Below, one piece after another: positions 1 to 6,495 of a stretch of 8,086 nucleotides of DNA. The stretch is from contig JAGWJK010000152.1 in assembly GCA_028865845.1 (NCBI GenBank), forward strand, positions 1 to 8,086. Direction: 5' to 3'. The position numbers and the translations under genes were made by a program. The notes beneath the pieces were generated by a model that was not told where the DNA came from, ran no database searches, and saw nothing but the letters and a program-made list of their open reading frames with translations. The DNA comes from Rhizobiaceae bacterium. Its GTDB lineage: Bacteria > Pseudomonadota > Alphaproteobacteria > Rhizobiales > Rhizobiaceae. Position 1 is the stretch's first letter. The number at the start of each line of letters is the position of its first letter.

Positions 1-258
1 TTGCCGGGGAAACGGGCTTTTCCGGCCTATCGCTGCCCTTGCGGTAATCTGAAGTTGAAGTTTATTCGAAAATGCGTAAGTATGGCATCAGACGGTCGAT
101 ATGAGGTGTTATCATATCCCCGCATGGCAGTTTCATTCGATAGATATTTCCTGAGATTTGAAGCAGCGCCTGGAAGTTGGAAACCATACGTTTTCCGCAT
201 GCGTAATTCGGTTGGGATGAAACGCGCCAGTCAATCTGTGCGTCGGGGGGCATTCTCG
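1..258. other. Non-coding leader upstream of the ThDP enzyme gene
   Basis: This stretch is open in the frame of the downstream gene, but the translation has no ThDP-family character. It is also more AT-rich than the coding DNA that follows. I therefore read it as upstream non-coding or regulatory sequence, with the end of whatever lies to the left outside view. It contains a hairpin-capable segment at 3-26, a TATCAT hexamer at 110-115 (five of six matches to a -10 box, but no good -35 partner), and an imperfect dyad at 179-196 (GGAAA, 8 bases, TTTCC). None of these is strong enough to call a promoter or operator. Confidence 0.6.
245..250 (+). promoter_or_regulatory. Ribosome binding site that decides the ThDP enzyme start
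   Basis: A run of six G lies 8 bases before the ATG at 259. The alternative in-frame ATG at 217 has no purine-rich sequence at a proper distance. The protein from 259 begins directly with the first strand and helix of the Pyr domain, as expected for this family. Confidence 0.5.
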
Positions 259-1977
259 ATGAGAGTCTACGAAGCGATCGTAAAGGGATTGGAAGGCATC
301 GGGGTCGGGGCGGCCTTTGGCGGTGCCGGCGAAAATGCCGCGGGCCTGATGATCGCGCTCAAGCATTCCTCCATCAGAGGGATCATTACGCGCCACGAGC
401 AGGCCGCTTCGTTCATGGCATGCGGCTACGCCATGCATTCCGATCGCCTGGGTTTCTGCTTCGCGACGGCGGGGCCGGGCGCTTTCAACCTGTTTTCGGG
501 GCTGGCCGTTGCCATGTCGGACTCCTACCCGGTGCTCGCCGTTTCCGGCTATGCCTCGCTGGACGAGAAGGGCAAGGGCGCGCTCAACGAAACCTCCGGT
601 GTCAGCCGCACGCCGGATTCCCAGGCCATGTTTGCGGCCACGACCAAGAAGTCGTTCCTGCTGACGGATGCCGCAAAGACCTGCGATGTTCTCGAGGAGG
701 CGGTCAACCTGGCCTTTGATGGCCGCCCCGGTCCGGTCCATATTCATGTTCCTGAAAACCTCACGCATCATGGCGTCTCGGTCGACAATTATCACGAGAT
801 CAATCTTCAGCGGCGACCGGTGCTGCCGGACCCAAATCGGGTCGGCGAGTTCGCCAAGGTTTTGGCGGATGCGGTCGCGAAGGACAAGAAGATCCTGGCT
901 CTAATCGGCTTCGGGGCCGTTCGCAGCGGCGCCGGTCCGGAATTGACGGAGCTTTTGGAGCGTTACCAGATCCCGTTCGCAACCACGCTCGACGGCAAGG
1001 GCATCATTTCCGAGCGTCATCCGCTGTCGGTCGGGGTATTCTGCGACAGCGGTCATAGTGCTGCCTGGAAAGCCTTCGTCGACGCGGATGTGATCCTGGC
1101 GGTCGGCAATTCCTTCGCGCAGCATGCGACTTTCAATTTCCGCGACGATCTTCTCGAGGGCAAGATGCTGATGCACATCAACATCGATATCGGTGAGATC
1201 GACAAGGTCTACAAGGCCGATGCCGCGATCATTGCGGACGCCAAGCTTGGGCTGCAGGCACTGAAAAAAGCGATCTGGCCGATGGCGGGCGTGTCCCCGC
1301 CAAAAGTGGTCGAGCAGCGGGATTATGATGCCGAAAAGATCTTCGACTTTACCGAGAAGATCCATCCGGGTCAGATGGCGCAAGCCATCTCCAAACGACT
1401 GCCGCCGAACGCGATCATGCTTGCCGATGCGGGCGCGCATCTTGCCTGGCTCGGCTACTATCTCGAGCTTTCGCCGGGCCAGTTTTTTCGCAAGCCGGGC
1501 GGCTTCGGGCCGATGGCCGGACATGTCAACGGAGCACTCGGTGCGAAAAGCGCCAATCCCGACCGTCCCGTGATCGTCGGTTGCGGCGACGGCTGTTACC
1601 TGCTGTCGGGCTTCGAGCTGCTGACGGCGGTGCAATACGATCTGCCGGTCATCTGGATCATCTTCGACGACAGCGAATTCAAGCTGATCAAGCTCTATCA
1701 GCTCGAATCCTTTGCGGAATCCGGATTGGTCGAATTCGGCAATCCTGACTACGTCGCCTACGCTGAGGCCTGCGGCGCGCAAGGTTACCGGGTCGAAACG
1801 ATCGAGGAGTTCGAAAGTGCTTTTGAAGAGGCGTTGACGCTGCGCAAGCCTGTGGTCATCGATGCCCATATCACCCGGCATGCGCTGCCGCACTACAGCC
1901 CCTCTCCGAAGGGCTTGATTGCCGGTATTGCCGAGATGGTCGAAGATCGCCTCTTCCCCGGCAGGGAGGCACAATAG
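259..1977 (+). CDS. ThDP-dependent enzyme, acetolactate synthase/decarboxylase-like
   Basis: A 572-residue cytoplasmic enzyme of the ThDP-dependent decarboxylase/carboligase superfamily, of the usual length (550-600). Seen: an N-terminal Pyr domain with the ThDP-activating Glu47 in RHEQAASF, followed by a GPGAFN segment (73-78); a central domain about 185-340; and a C-terminal PP domain with the GDG motif at 443-445. The usual paired Asn of the metal-binding motif is Asp470-Asp471, and Asp471 sits exactly 27 residues after Asp444, where AHAS enzymes have the Mg2+-ligand Asn. Known of the family: such enzymes decarboxylate 2-oxo acids, cleave 2-hydroxyacyl-CoA or join aldehydes. The substrate cannot be read from sequence. 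It lies 206 bases upstream of a fatty-acid alpha-dioxygenase fusion on the same strand, so a role with long-chain aldehydes or 2-hydroxyacyl compounds is possible, but this is inference. A biosynthetic acetolactate synthase large subunit is less likely, because no small subunit gene follows. Confidence 0.9.
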   Translation: MRVYEAIVKGLEGIGVGAAFGGAGENAAGLMIALKHSSIRGIITRHEQAASFMACGYAMHSDRLGFCFATAGPGAFNLFSGLAVAMSDSYPVLAVSGYASLDEKGKGALNETSGVSRTPDSQAMFAATTKKSFLLTDAAKTCDVLEEAVNLAFDGRPGPVHIHVPENLTHHGVSVDNYHEINLQRRPVLPDPNRVGEFAKVLADAVAKDKKILALIGFGAVRSGAGPELTELLERYQIPFATTLDGKGIISERHPLSVGVFCDSGHSAAWKAFVDADVILAVGNSFAQHATFNFRDDLLEGKMLMHINIDIGEIDKVYKADAAIIADAKLGLQALKKAIWPMAGVSPPKVVEQRDYDAEKIFDFTEKIHPGQMAQAISKRLPPNAIMLADAGAHLAWLGYYLELSPGQFFRKPGGFGPMAGHVNGALGAKSANPDRPVIVGCGDGCYLLSGFELLTAVQYDLPVIWIIFDDSEFKLIKLYQLESFAESGLVEFGNPDYVAYAEACGAQGYRVETIEEFESAFEEALTLRKPVVIDAHITRHALPHYSPSPKGLIAGIAEMVEDRLFPGREAQ

Positions 1978-2169
1978 CGACTTTATTGTCATCACGCACG
2001 CGGACGAGGCCGGATGGGGCGCCCGCGGGTGGATGCGACGTTTTTGAAATCGCAGCGAATTCCCGGTCGCAATGCGGATGGCGCCGGGCATGGGGACAAT
2101 GATCCGCTCACGTCAAAGCCCGCATATATCCATCGATGTGATGTCCGAAACTCACTGCCCAGTGCGCTC
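1978..2169. other. Intergenic region before the haem fusion gene
   Basis: This gap separates the ThDP gene from the fusion gene and is large enough for a separate promoter. The only A/T-rich -10-like stretch is CATATAT at 2123-2129, and I see no -35 box at 16-18 bases from it. A CCCGCGGG palindrome at 2022-2029 has no loop, and a 5-bp stem (2034-2038 with 2050-2054) has no T-run after it. No factor-independent terminator is supported, so read-through from the ThDP gene remains possible. Confidence 0.5.
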
Positions 2170-2177
2170 AAGGAGGG
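2170..2177 (+). promoter_or_regulatory. Strong Shine-Dalgarno of the haem fusion gene
   Basis: AAGGAGGG lies 6 bases before ATG 2184. It is close to the ideal anti-16S match and selects this start. A second ATG follows immediately at 2187. Confidence 0.8.
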
Positions 2178-2183
2178 TGACAG

Positions 2184-5030
2184 ATGATGCCGAGCGAGTC
2201 CTATCAGGGAGGTGTGGAAGCCGAACGCCTGCTGTTCGAACGCCTCGCTCAGGATATGATGAGCGTACAGTACAAGACCCGCGCCTACGCCAAGGCCGCG
2301 TCTATCGAGCGCGCCTTTCACAGCAAGGCGGTTTTTGCCGCCGTCGATGCGGAGCTGACGTTCACCGATGATCTTCCGGAAAACCTGAGGGTGGGTTTTG
2401 CCCAACCGGGCAAGCGTTATTCCACGATCGTCCGCCTCTCGAATGCCAGCGGTTATGGACAGCCGGACTATAAGCCGGATCTGCGCGGCCTGGCGTTGCG
2501 CGTCAATGTTTCCGAGCAGGAGCAGCACGATCTGCTGGCGACCAATTTTCCGGTTTCGCATGCCCGTGACGCCAGGCAGTTCGTCGCTTTTGCCAAGGCG
2601 ACGGCGGGCGGCGGGCTGAGCCGTCTGTTCGGCGTGGTCGGCCTTGCATTTACCTTTGGGCCTGCGGAAACGCTGCGCATGATCCGCAACGTCACCACCG
2701 GCCGTAACCGGAAGATCCGCAGCCTGGCGCTCGAGACCTTCTGGAGCCGCGGTGCGATGTGCTGGGGCGACGGGCTGGCGGTGCGTTATTTCTTCCGTCC
2801 CGCGCCGAACGCACCACATGCGCCCGATCCGTCGAAAACCGATCCCGGCTACCTTTCCGCCGAGCTTGCGCGACGGCTGGAGGCCGGAGACATCGTCTAT
2901 GATCTCTGTCTGCAGCTCTTCGTCGATCCCAAGCTGACGCCGATAGAAGATACCTCGATCGAATGGACGGAGATGGCCTCGCCGCCGATCAAGGTGGCGG
3001 AGTTGAAGATCAGCAAGCCTGGTGTCGGAGATGCCGAGGCGATTGCCAATGCCCGTGCGGTCGACGAACTGGCCTTCAACCCCTGGAACACGACGGACGC
3101 CTTCCGGCCGCTCGGCAACCTTAACCGCGCGCGCAAGGTGGTCTATGATGCCAGCGCCGGTTATCGCCACAGTTTCCGCTTTACGAGCCCGGTGCCGCTT
3201 CGCAATCGCGTGCTCGGAAGCATCGCCCGCCAGTCCTTCCTGGTCATCAACCGCTTCATCGCGTGGCATCGTTTGCCGTTGCGACTGAGCCTGCTCAATC
3301 TCGACGCCTTTCGCTATGTCCTGCGCGAAAAAAACCTGATCAACACGGATCCGATCGAGGCGCCACCTATCGCCCGCCCGACGCCGCCGCCAGTGATCGC
3401 CGAGGCCGAGCGGCAGATGCGCACCTATGACGGCACCTTCAACGACCTTTCCGCGCCGCAGATGGGTGCCGTCGGCTCGACCTTCGGCAGGAATCTCAAG
3501 CCGATGTTTGCGCCCGATTTGTTCGATACGCCCAATCCGGTCACCGTCGCGCAACAACTGCTGCACCGCGATGCATTCATTCCGGCGCGTTCGCTCAATA
3601 TCCTCGCCGCCGCCTGGATCCAGTTCCAAGTTCATGATTGGGTCAATCACGCCCGCCATCCACTCGGCAAGGAGGACATTCGCGTCGGGCTTCCGCAGGG
3701 CATGAAATGGACGAACGAGGTCGGCGGCAATCCCGAAGACGTCATGCGCATCGCCGGCAACATGGAAATACCCGGCTATGATGGCAAGCCGCCGATCTAT
3801 TTCGGCAACGCCGCTTCGCATTGGTGGGACGGGTCCGAGGTTTACGGTCCCGACAGCGAAAAAGCGAAATCGCTGCGCGAGGGGCCGAAGATCCGCCTGG
3901 TCAACGGACACCTGCCGGTCGATCTTCACGGCTTTGAAGTCACTGGGTTCAACGAGAGCTGGTGGCTGGGCCTGAGCGCGATGCACACGCTGTTTGCCCG
4001 CGAGCACAATCTGCTCTGCGACGAGCTTCGCCGCCAATACGGAAACTGGGACGACGAACGCGTCTATCAGACGGCTCGGTTGATCGTCTCGGCGTTGATC
4101 GCCAAGATCCACACCGTCGAATGGACACCAGCGATCCTTGCCACCAAGACGATCGACGTCGGGCTTTCCAGCAATTGGAATGGCCCACCCACCAACGACT
4201 GGCTGACCAAGGCTGGTCTCTGGCTGCTCGACGCACATGCAGCGACGGGCATTCCGAAAACCATGCCAGACCATCACGGCACGCCCTATTCTCTGACCGA
4301 GGATTTCGTCACCGTCTATCGCATGCATCCGCTGCTGCCGGACGACTACTGCTTCTACAACCACAAGACCGGCGCCAAGATCGCCGAGAAAAGCTTCATG
4401 GAGATACAGGGTCCGGGGGCTGACGACATCATGCGCGAATATGGCCTGCGCAACACGCTCTACTCCTTCGGAACGGCCTATCCCGGCGCCATCACCCTGC
4501 ATAATTTTCCGCGCGCCTTGCAGAAATTCACCCGCGACACTGAGATTATCGACCTTTCCGTGGTCGACCTCGTGCGCACCCGGCGACGGGGCGTGCCGCG
4601 CTACAATGATTTCCGCGCCGGCCTGCATCGGCCGAGAATCAAGCATTGGGAAGAACTTACGACCAGTCCCGAGGATATCAGGCTGATGAAGGAGATCTAT
4701 GGCGACATCGATCGCGTCGACACCGTCGTCGGCCTTTTTGCCGAACCGCCGCCCACCGGTTTCGGTTTCAGCGATACCGCCTTCCGCATTTTCATCCTCA
4801 TGGCATCGCGCCGGTTGCAGAGCGACCGCTTCCTGACGGTGGATTTCCGGCCGGAAGTCTACTCGCCCTTCGGGATCGACTGGATCGCCAACAATGGCAT
4901 GACGAGCCTGATCCTGCGTCACTGCCCGGATCTCGCATCGATGCTGCCGCGAACCGCCAGCGCTTTCGCGCCTTGGAGGCCGATCTTGCCGGGCGGGGAA
5001 AAGCAGGATCTGGGGAGGAAGGCATCATGA
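2184..5030 (+). CDS. Catalase-related / fatty-acid alpha-dioxygenase fusion
   Basis: A 948-residue protein with two haem domains and little linker. Residues about 30-345 look like a catalase core: distal His46 (RAFHSK), distal Asn121 (NFPV) and the proximal RxxxY pattern Arg317/Tyr321; the C-terminal catalase domains are absent, as in catalase-related allene oxide synthases and hydroperoxide lyases. Residues about 346-935 match plant alpha-dioxygenase over nearly full length: WHRLP (361-365), Gln480 and distal His484 with Ca2+ ligand Asp485, further Ca2+ loop SHWWDGS (545-551), His643 and Thr648 (fatty-acid carboxylate), radical Tyr712 and proximal His715 (VYRMHPLLPD), and the SRRL Arg pair 876-877. 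Known of the family: alpha-DOX adds O2 at C2 of fatty acids, giving 2R-hydroperoxides that decarboxylate to aldehydes one carbon shorter. Inferred: the N-terminal half converts that hydroperoxide. No signal peptide is seen; alpha-DOX relatives bind membranes peripherally. It overlaps the next gene by ATGA. Confidence 0.93.
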   Translation: MMPSESYQGGVEAERLLFERLAQDMMSVQYKTRAYAKAASIERAFHSKAVFAAVDAELTFTDDLPENLRVGFAQPGKRYSTIVRLSNASGYGQPDYKPDLRGLALRVNVSEQEQHDLLATNFPVSHARDARQFVAFAKATAGGGLSRLFGVVGLAFTFGPAETLRMIRNVTTGRNRKIRSLALETFWSRGAMCWGDGLAVRYFFRPAPNAPHAPDPSKTDPGYLSAELARRLEAGDIVYDLCLQLFVDPKLTPIEDTSIEWTEMASPPIKVAELKISKPGVGDAEAIANARAVDELAFNPWNTTDAFRPLGNLNRARKVVYDASAGYRHSFRFTSPVPLRNRVLGSIARQSFLVINRFIAWHRLPLRLSLLNLDAFRYVLREKNLINTDPIEAPPIARPTPPPVIAEAERQMRTYDGTFNDLSAPQMGAVGSTFGRNLKPMFAPDLFDTPNPVTVAQQLLHRDAFIPARSLNILAAAWIQFQVHDWVNHARHPLGKEDIRVGLPQGMKWTNEVGGNPEDVMRIAGNMEIPGYDGKPPIYFGNAASHWWDGSEVYGPDSEKAKSLREGPKIRLVNGHLPVDLHGFEVTGFNESWWLGLSAMHTLFAREHNLLCDELRRQYGNWDDERVYQTARLIVSALIAKIHTVEWTPAILATKTIDVGLSSNWNGPPTNDWLTKAGLWLLDAHAATGIPKTMPDHHGTPYSLTEDFVTVYRMHPLLPDDYCFYNHKTGAKIAEKSFMEIQGPGADDIMREYGLRNTLYSFGTAYPGAITLHNFPRALQKFTRDTEIIDLSVVDLVRTRRRGVPRYNDFRAGLHRPRIKHWEELTTSPEDIRLMKEIYGDIDRVDTVVGLFAEPPPTGFGFSDTAFRIFILMASRRLQSDRFLTVDFRPEVYSPFGIDWIANNGMTSLILRHCPDLASMLPRTASAFAPWRPILPGGEKQDLGRKAS
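5012..5022 (+). promoter_or_regulatory. Ribosome binding site inside the end of the fusion gene
   Basis: A GGGGAGGAAGG purine block within the last codons of the fusion gene lies 4 bases (GGAGG core 8 bases) before ATG 5027. It fixes that start over the longer open frame that begins far inside the upstream gene. Confidence 0.75.
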
Positions 5031-6433
5031 CGGACACACCCGGTTCTGAAAGTGCTTCTTCTGGCACGGCTTCGACCGGCAATGCCGGCCTCGACTCGCT
5101 TTTTCGCAGGCCGCTGATCGAAACGATGTGGCGCCGACGCACCCACCGCGTCAGCCAGGGTAGCTCCGTTTTGGCTGGCACCATGAGCTACCAGTCGGAG
5201 CAGCAGCGCGAACCCTTGTCGGAGCTGGAGGAGGCGGTGCTGATCGCCATGACCGGCGCGACGGGTCTCACCATGCCGGATCGGCCTTTCGAGGACCCGG
5301 CAACGCACAAGCCGATCATGGCCAAGCCCAACCTGACCATGACAGGACGTACCGCCGGCAGCCCGGACAATGCCCAGGGCACCTATTTCTTCATGATCAA
5401 CGACAGCGGCACCTATTTCATCCGCAAATTACCGCCGCCGGAGGATGGCGAAACCGCTTTGACGCCCGAAAGGCTGATCGCCCGGGCGGCCGAGGCAAAG
5501 GTTCGCATTCTCGATCACCGCCTCGACGTGCCCAACGACAACCGGGCGTTTCCCGCCTATCTCGATTCCAATCGCTTCCTGTCGAACCTGCCGGGCACGA
5601 CGATCTTCCTCCCGGTCGTCGACCTCTCCCGGCAATATATCAACGGCATGATGTACCTTTTGACCCAGCCTGAGGGTGCACGGCCAGCGATCGTCGACGA
5701 TCGCAACTTCTATCGGCTTGCCGGCGTGAAGCGTTGGGTCGACAAGGGTTTTTTGAACAAGGACATCAAGATACCGCTTGGCGTGATCGGGTCGCTGCGC
5801 ACGCAGATCGAGGCCGACCTGCTACTGCAGAACATCTTCCTGACCGCCGAGGGAATGGGACTCGGCGCCTGGATCCACGGTTCGATCAGCCCGCCGGTCC
5901 TCGTCGGAGACCCGAAATTCGTGAAGACCTACGGCGCCATGCTCGGCTTCGATGTCATCACGCCAAAATGGCGCCTCATGGACCTGCTGCGTTGGCAAGT
6001 ACCGCTGCCGCGCTATTCCAACCTGCGCAGCAATCCGATCGGGTTGCGCTACAAGGGCGAGCACCTGATCAAAGGCATGTCGCCGCCCTATTACGCCAGC
6101 ATGGCCGATGCCGTTTCCGCCGTCGTCGAGGAGAAGTTCGGCAAGAGCGGCCTTTTCAACGATCAGGCGCTTTTCGGGGAGATCTACAAGGATGACTATG
6201 GCAAACGCTATCTGGCTGAAGCCGCGGTCTACAATTCCGACGTGATCGACTGCACGCGAGACATCTGCACCTACATCTACGAGACGCATGGCCGCTTCCC
6301 GGCGCATTGCGACGCGATCCATGTTCCCGGTGTCTGGCTGCAAGCGCATCACATCGAGATCGAATATTATGATCGCTTCTTCAGGAACGGCGTCACGGAT
6401 GTTCACCGCGCTCATCAGCGCGATTGGCATTGA
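5027..6433 (+). CDS. Nitroreductase-like (FMN-type) large protein
   Basis: A 468-residue protein, about twice the length of a simple nitroreductase. Seen: near the N-terminus an Arg-rich MWRRRTHR (34-41), then REPLSELEEAVLIA (61-74), which resembles the FMN-contact and helix segment that opens nitroreductase-fold proteins. At 268-294 QNIFLTAEGMGLGAW resembles the second conserved nitroreductase block. Between and after these are long segments I cannot assign. The C-terminus (416-455) has a striking YIYETHGRFP ... HCDAIH ... QAHHIEIEYYD region with clustered His and acidic residues that could bind metal. The first 25 residues are Ser/Gly/Thr-rich and probably disordered. The start overlaps the stop of the haem fusion gene (ATGA), so the two are co-transcribed and probably made in proportion. 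A redox step on the fusion's product, or electron supply, is an inference. Flavin binding is not proven by sequence, and an uncharacterised family with a nitroreductase core is equally fair. Confidence 0.7.
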   Translation: MTDTPGSESASSGTASTGNAGLDSLFRRPLIETMWRRRTHRVSQGSSVLAGTMSYQSEQQREPLSELEEAVLIAMTGATGLTMPDRPFEDPATHKPIMAKPNLTMTGRTAGSPDNAQGTYFFMINDSGTYFIRKLPPPEDGETALTPERLIARAAEAKVRILDHRLDVPNDNRAFPAYLDSNRFLSNLPGTTIFLPVVDLSRQYINGMMYLLTQPEGARPAIVDDRNFYRLAGVKRWVDKGFLNKDIKIPLGVIGSLRTQIEADLLLQNIFLTAEGMGLGAWIHGSISPPVLVGDPKFVKTYGAMLGFDVITPKWRLMDLLRWQVPLPRYSNLRSNPIGLRYKGEHLIKGMSPPYYASMADAVSAVVEEKFGKSGLFNDQALFGEIYKDDYGKRYLAEAAVYNSDVIDCTRDICTYIYETHGRFPAHCDAIHVPGVWLQAHHIEIEYYDRFFRNGVTDVHRAHQRDWH

Positions 6434-6452
6434 TTCGAGGTGCAAGGAGAAG

Positions 6453-6473
6453 TTTTATATATTATAATATTAT
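6453..6473 (+). promoter_or_regulatory. AT-rich island with TATAAT, candidate promoter element
   Basis: About 20 consecutive bases made almost only of A and T stand out in GC-rich DNA and contain a perfect TATAAT at 6463-6468. It lies 28-33 bases before the ATG of the Ser/Gly-rich gene. No -35 box is seen at the standard 17-base spacing; TTGATT at 6430-6435 is 27 bases away from the TATAAT and about 20 from TATATA at 6456. The island may be a promoter, or an unstructured leader that eases translation initiation. Confidence 0.4.
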
Positions 6474-6483
6474 CACGCAAATA

Positions 6484-6490
6484 GGGGAGG
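6484..6490 (+). promoter_or_regulatory. Shine-Dalgarno of the Ser/Gly-rich gene
   Basis: GGGGAGG ends 5 bases before ATG 6496. It supports that start over an in-frame TTG at 6424 inside the previous gene. Confidence 0.7.
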
Positions 6491-6495
6491 TCGTG

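Noticed and set aside
3..26. A hairpin (GCCGG/CCGGC arms extended by weaker pairs) that could be a terminator of an upstream gene
   Set aside because: No T-run follows, two alternative pairings compete, and the upstream gene is not visible.
1..258. N-terminal extension of the ThDP enzyme in the same open frame
   Set aside because: The sequence is not family-like, the enzyme from 259 already has the normal length and N-terminal strand, and a G-rich ribosome site precedes 259.
901..2091. A 396-residue minus-strand open frame over the ThDP gene
   Set aside because: No recognisable motifs. It is fully explained as the antisense of a clear ThDP enzyme.
1992..4922. A 976-residue open frame on the minus strand opposite the haem fusion gene
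   Set aside because: Its composition (many Arg, Gly, Asp, low aromatic content, no domain pattern) is that of an antisense shadow of GC-rich codons. The + strand protein has a full set of catalytic motifs.
4646..5026. N-terminal extension of the nitroreductase-like protein in frame within the fusion gene
   Set aside because: It is an Arg-rich shadow of the alpha-DOX C-terminus. A strong ribosome site and ATGA overlap place the start at 5027.
6384..6388. GGAAC as a -35 element of an extracytoplasmic-function sigma promoter
   Set aside because: No CGTT-type -10 is found 16-17 bases downstream, and it lies inside a coding region.
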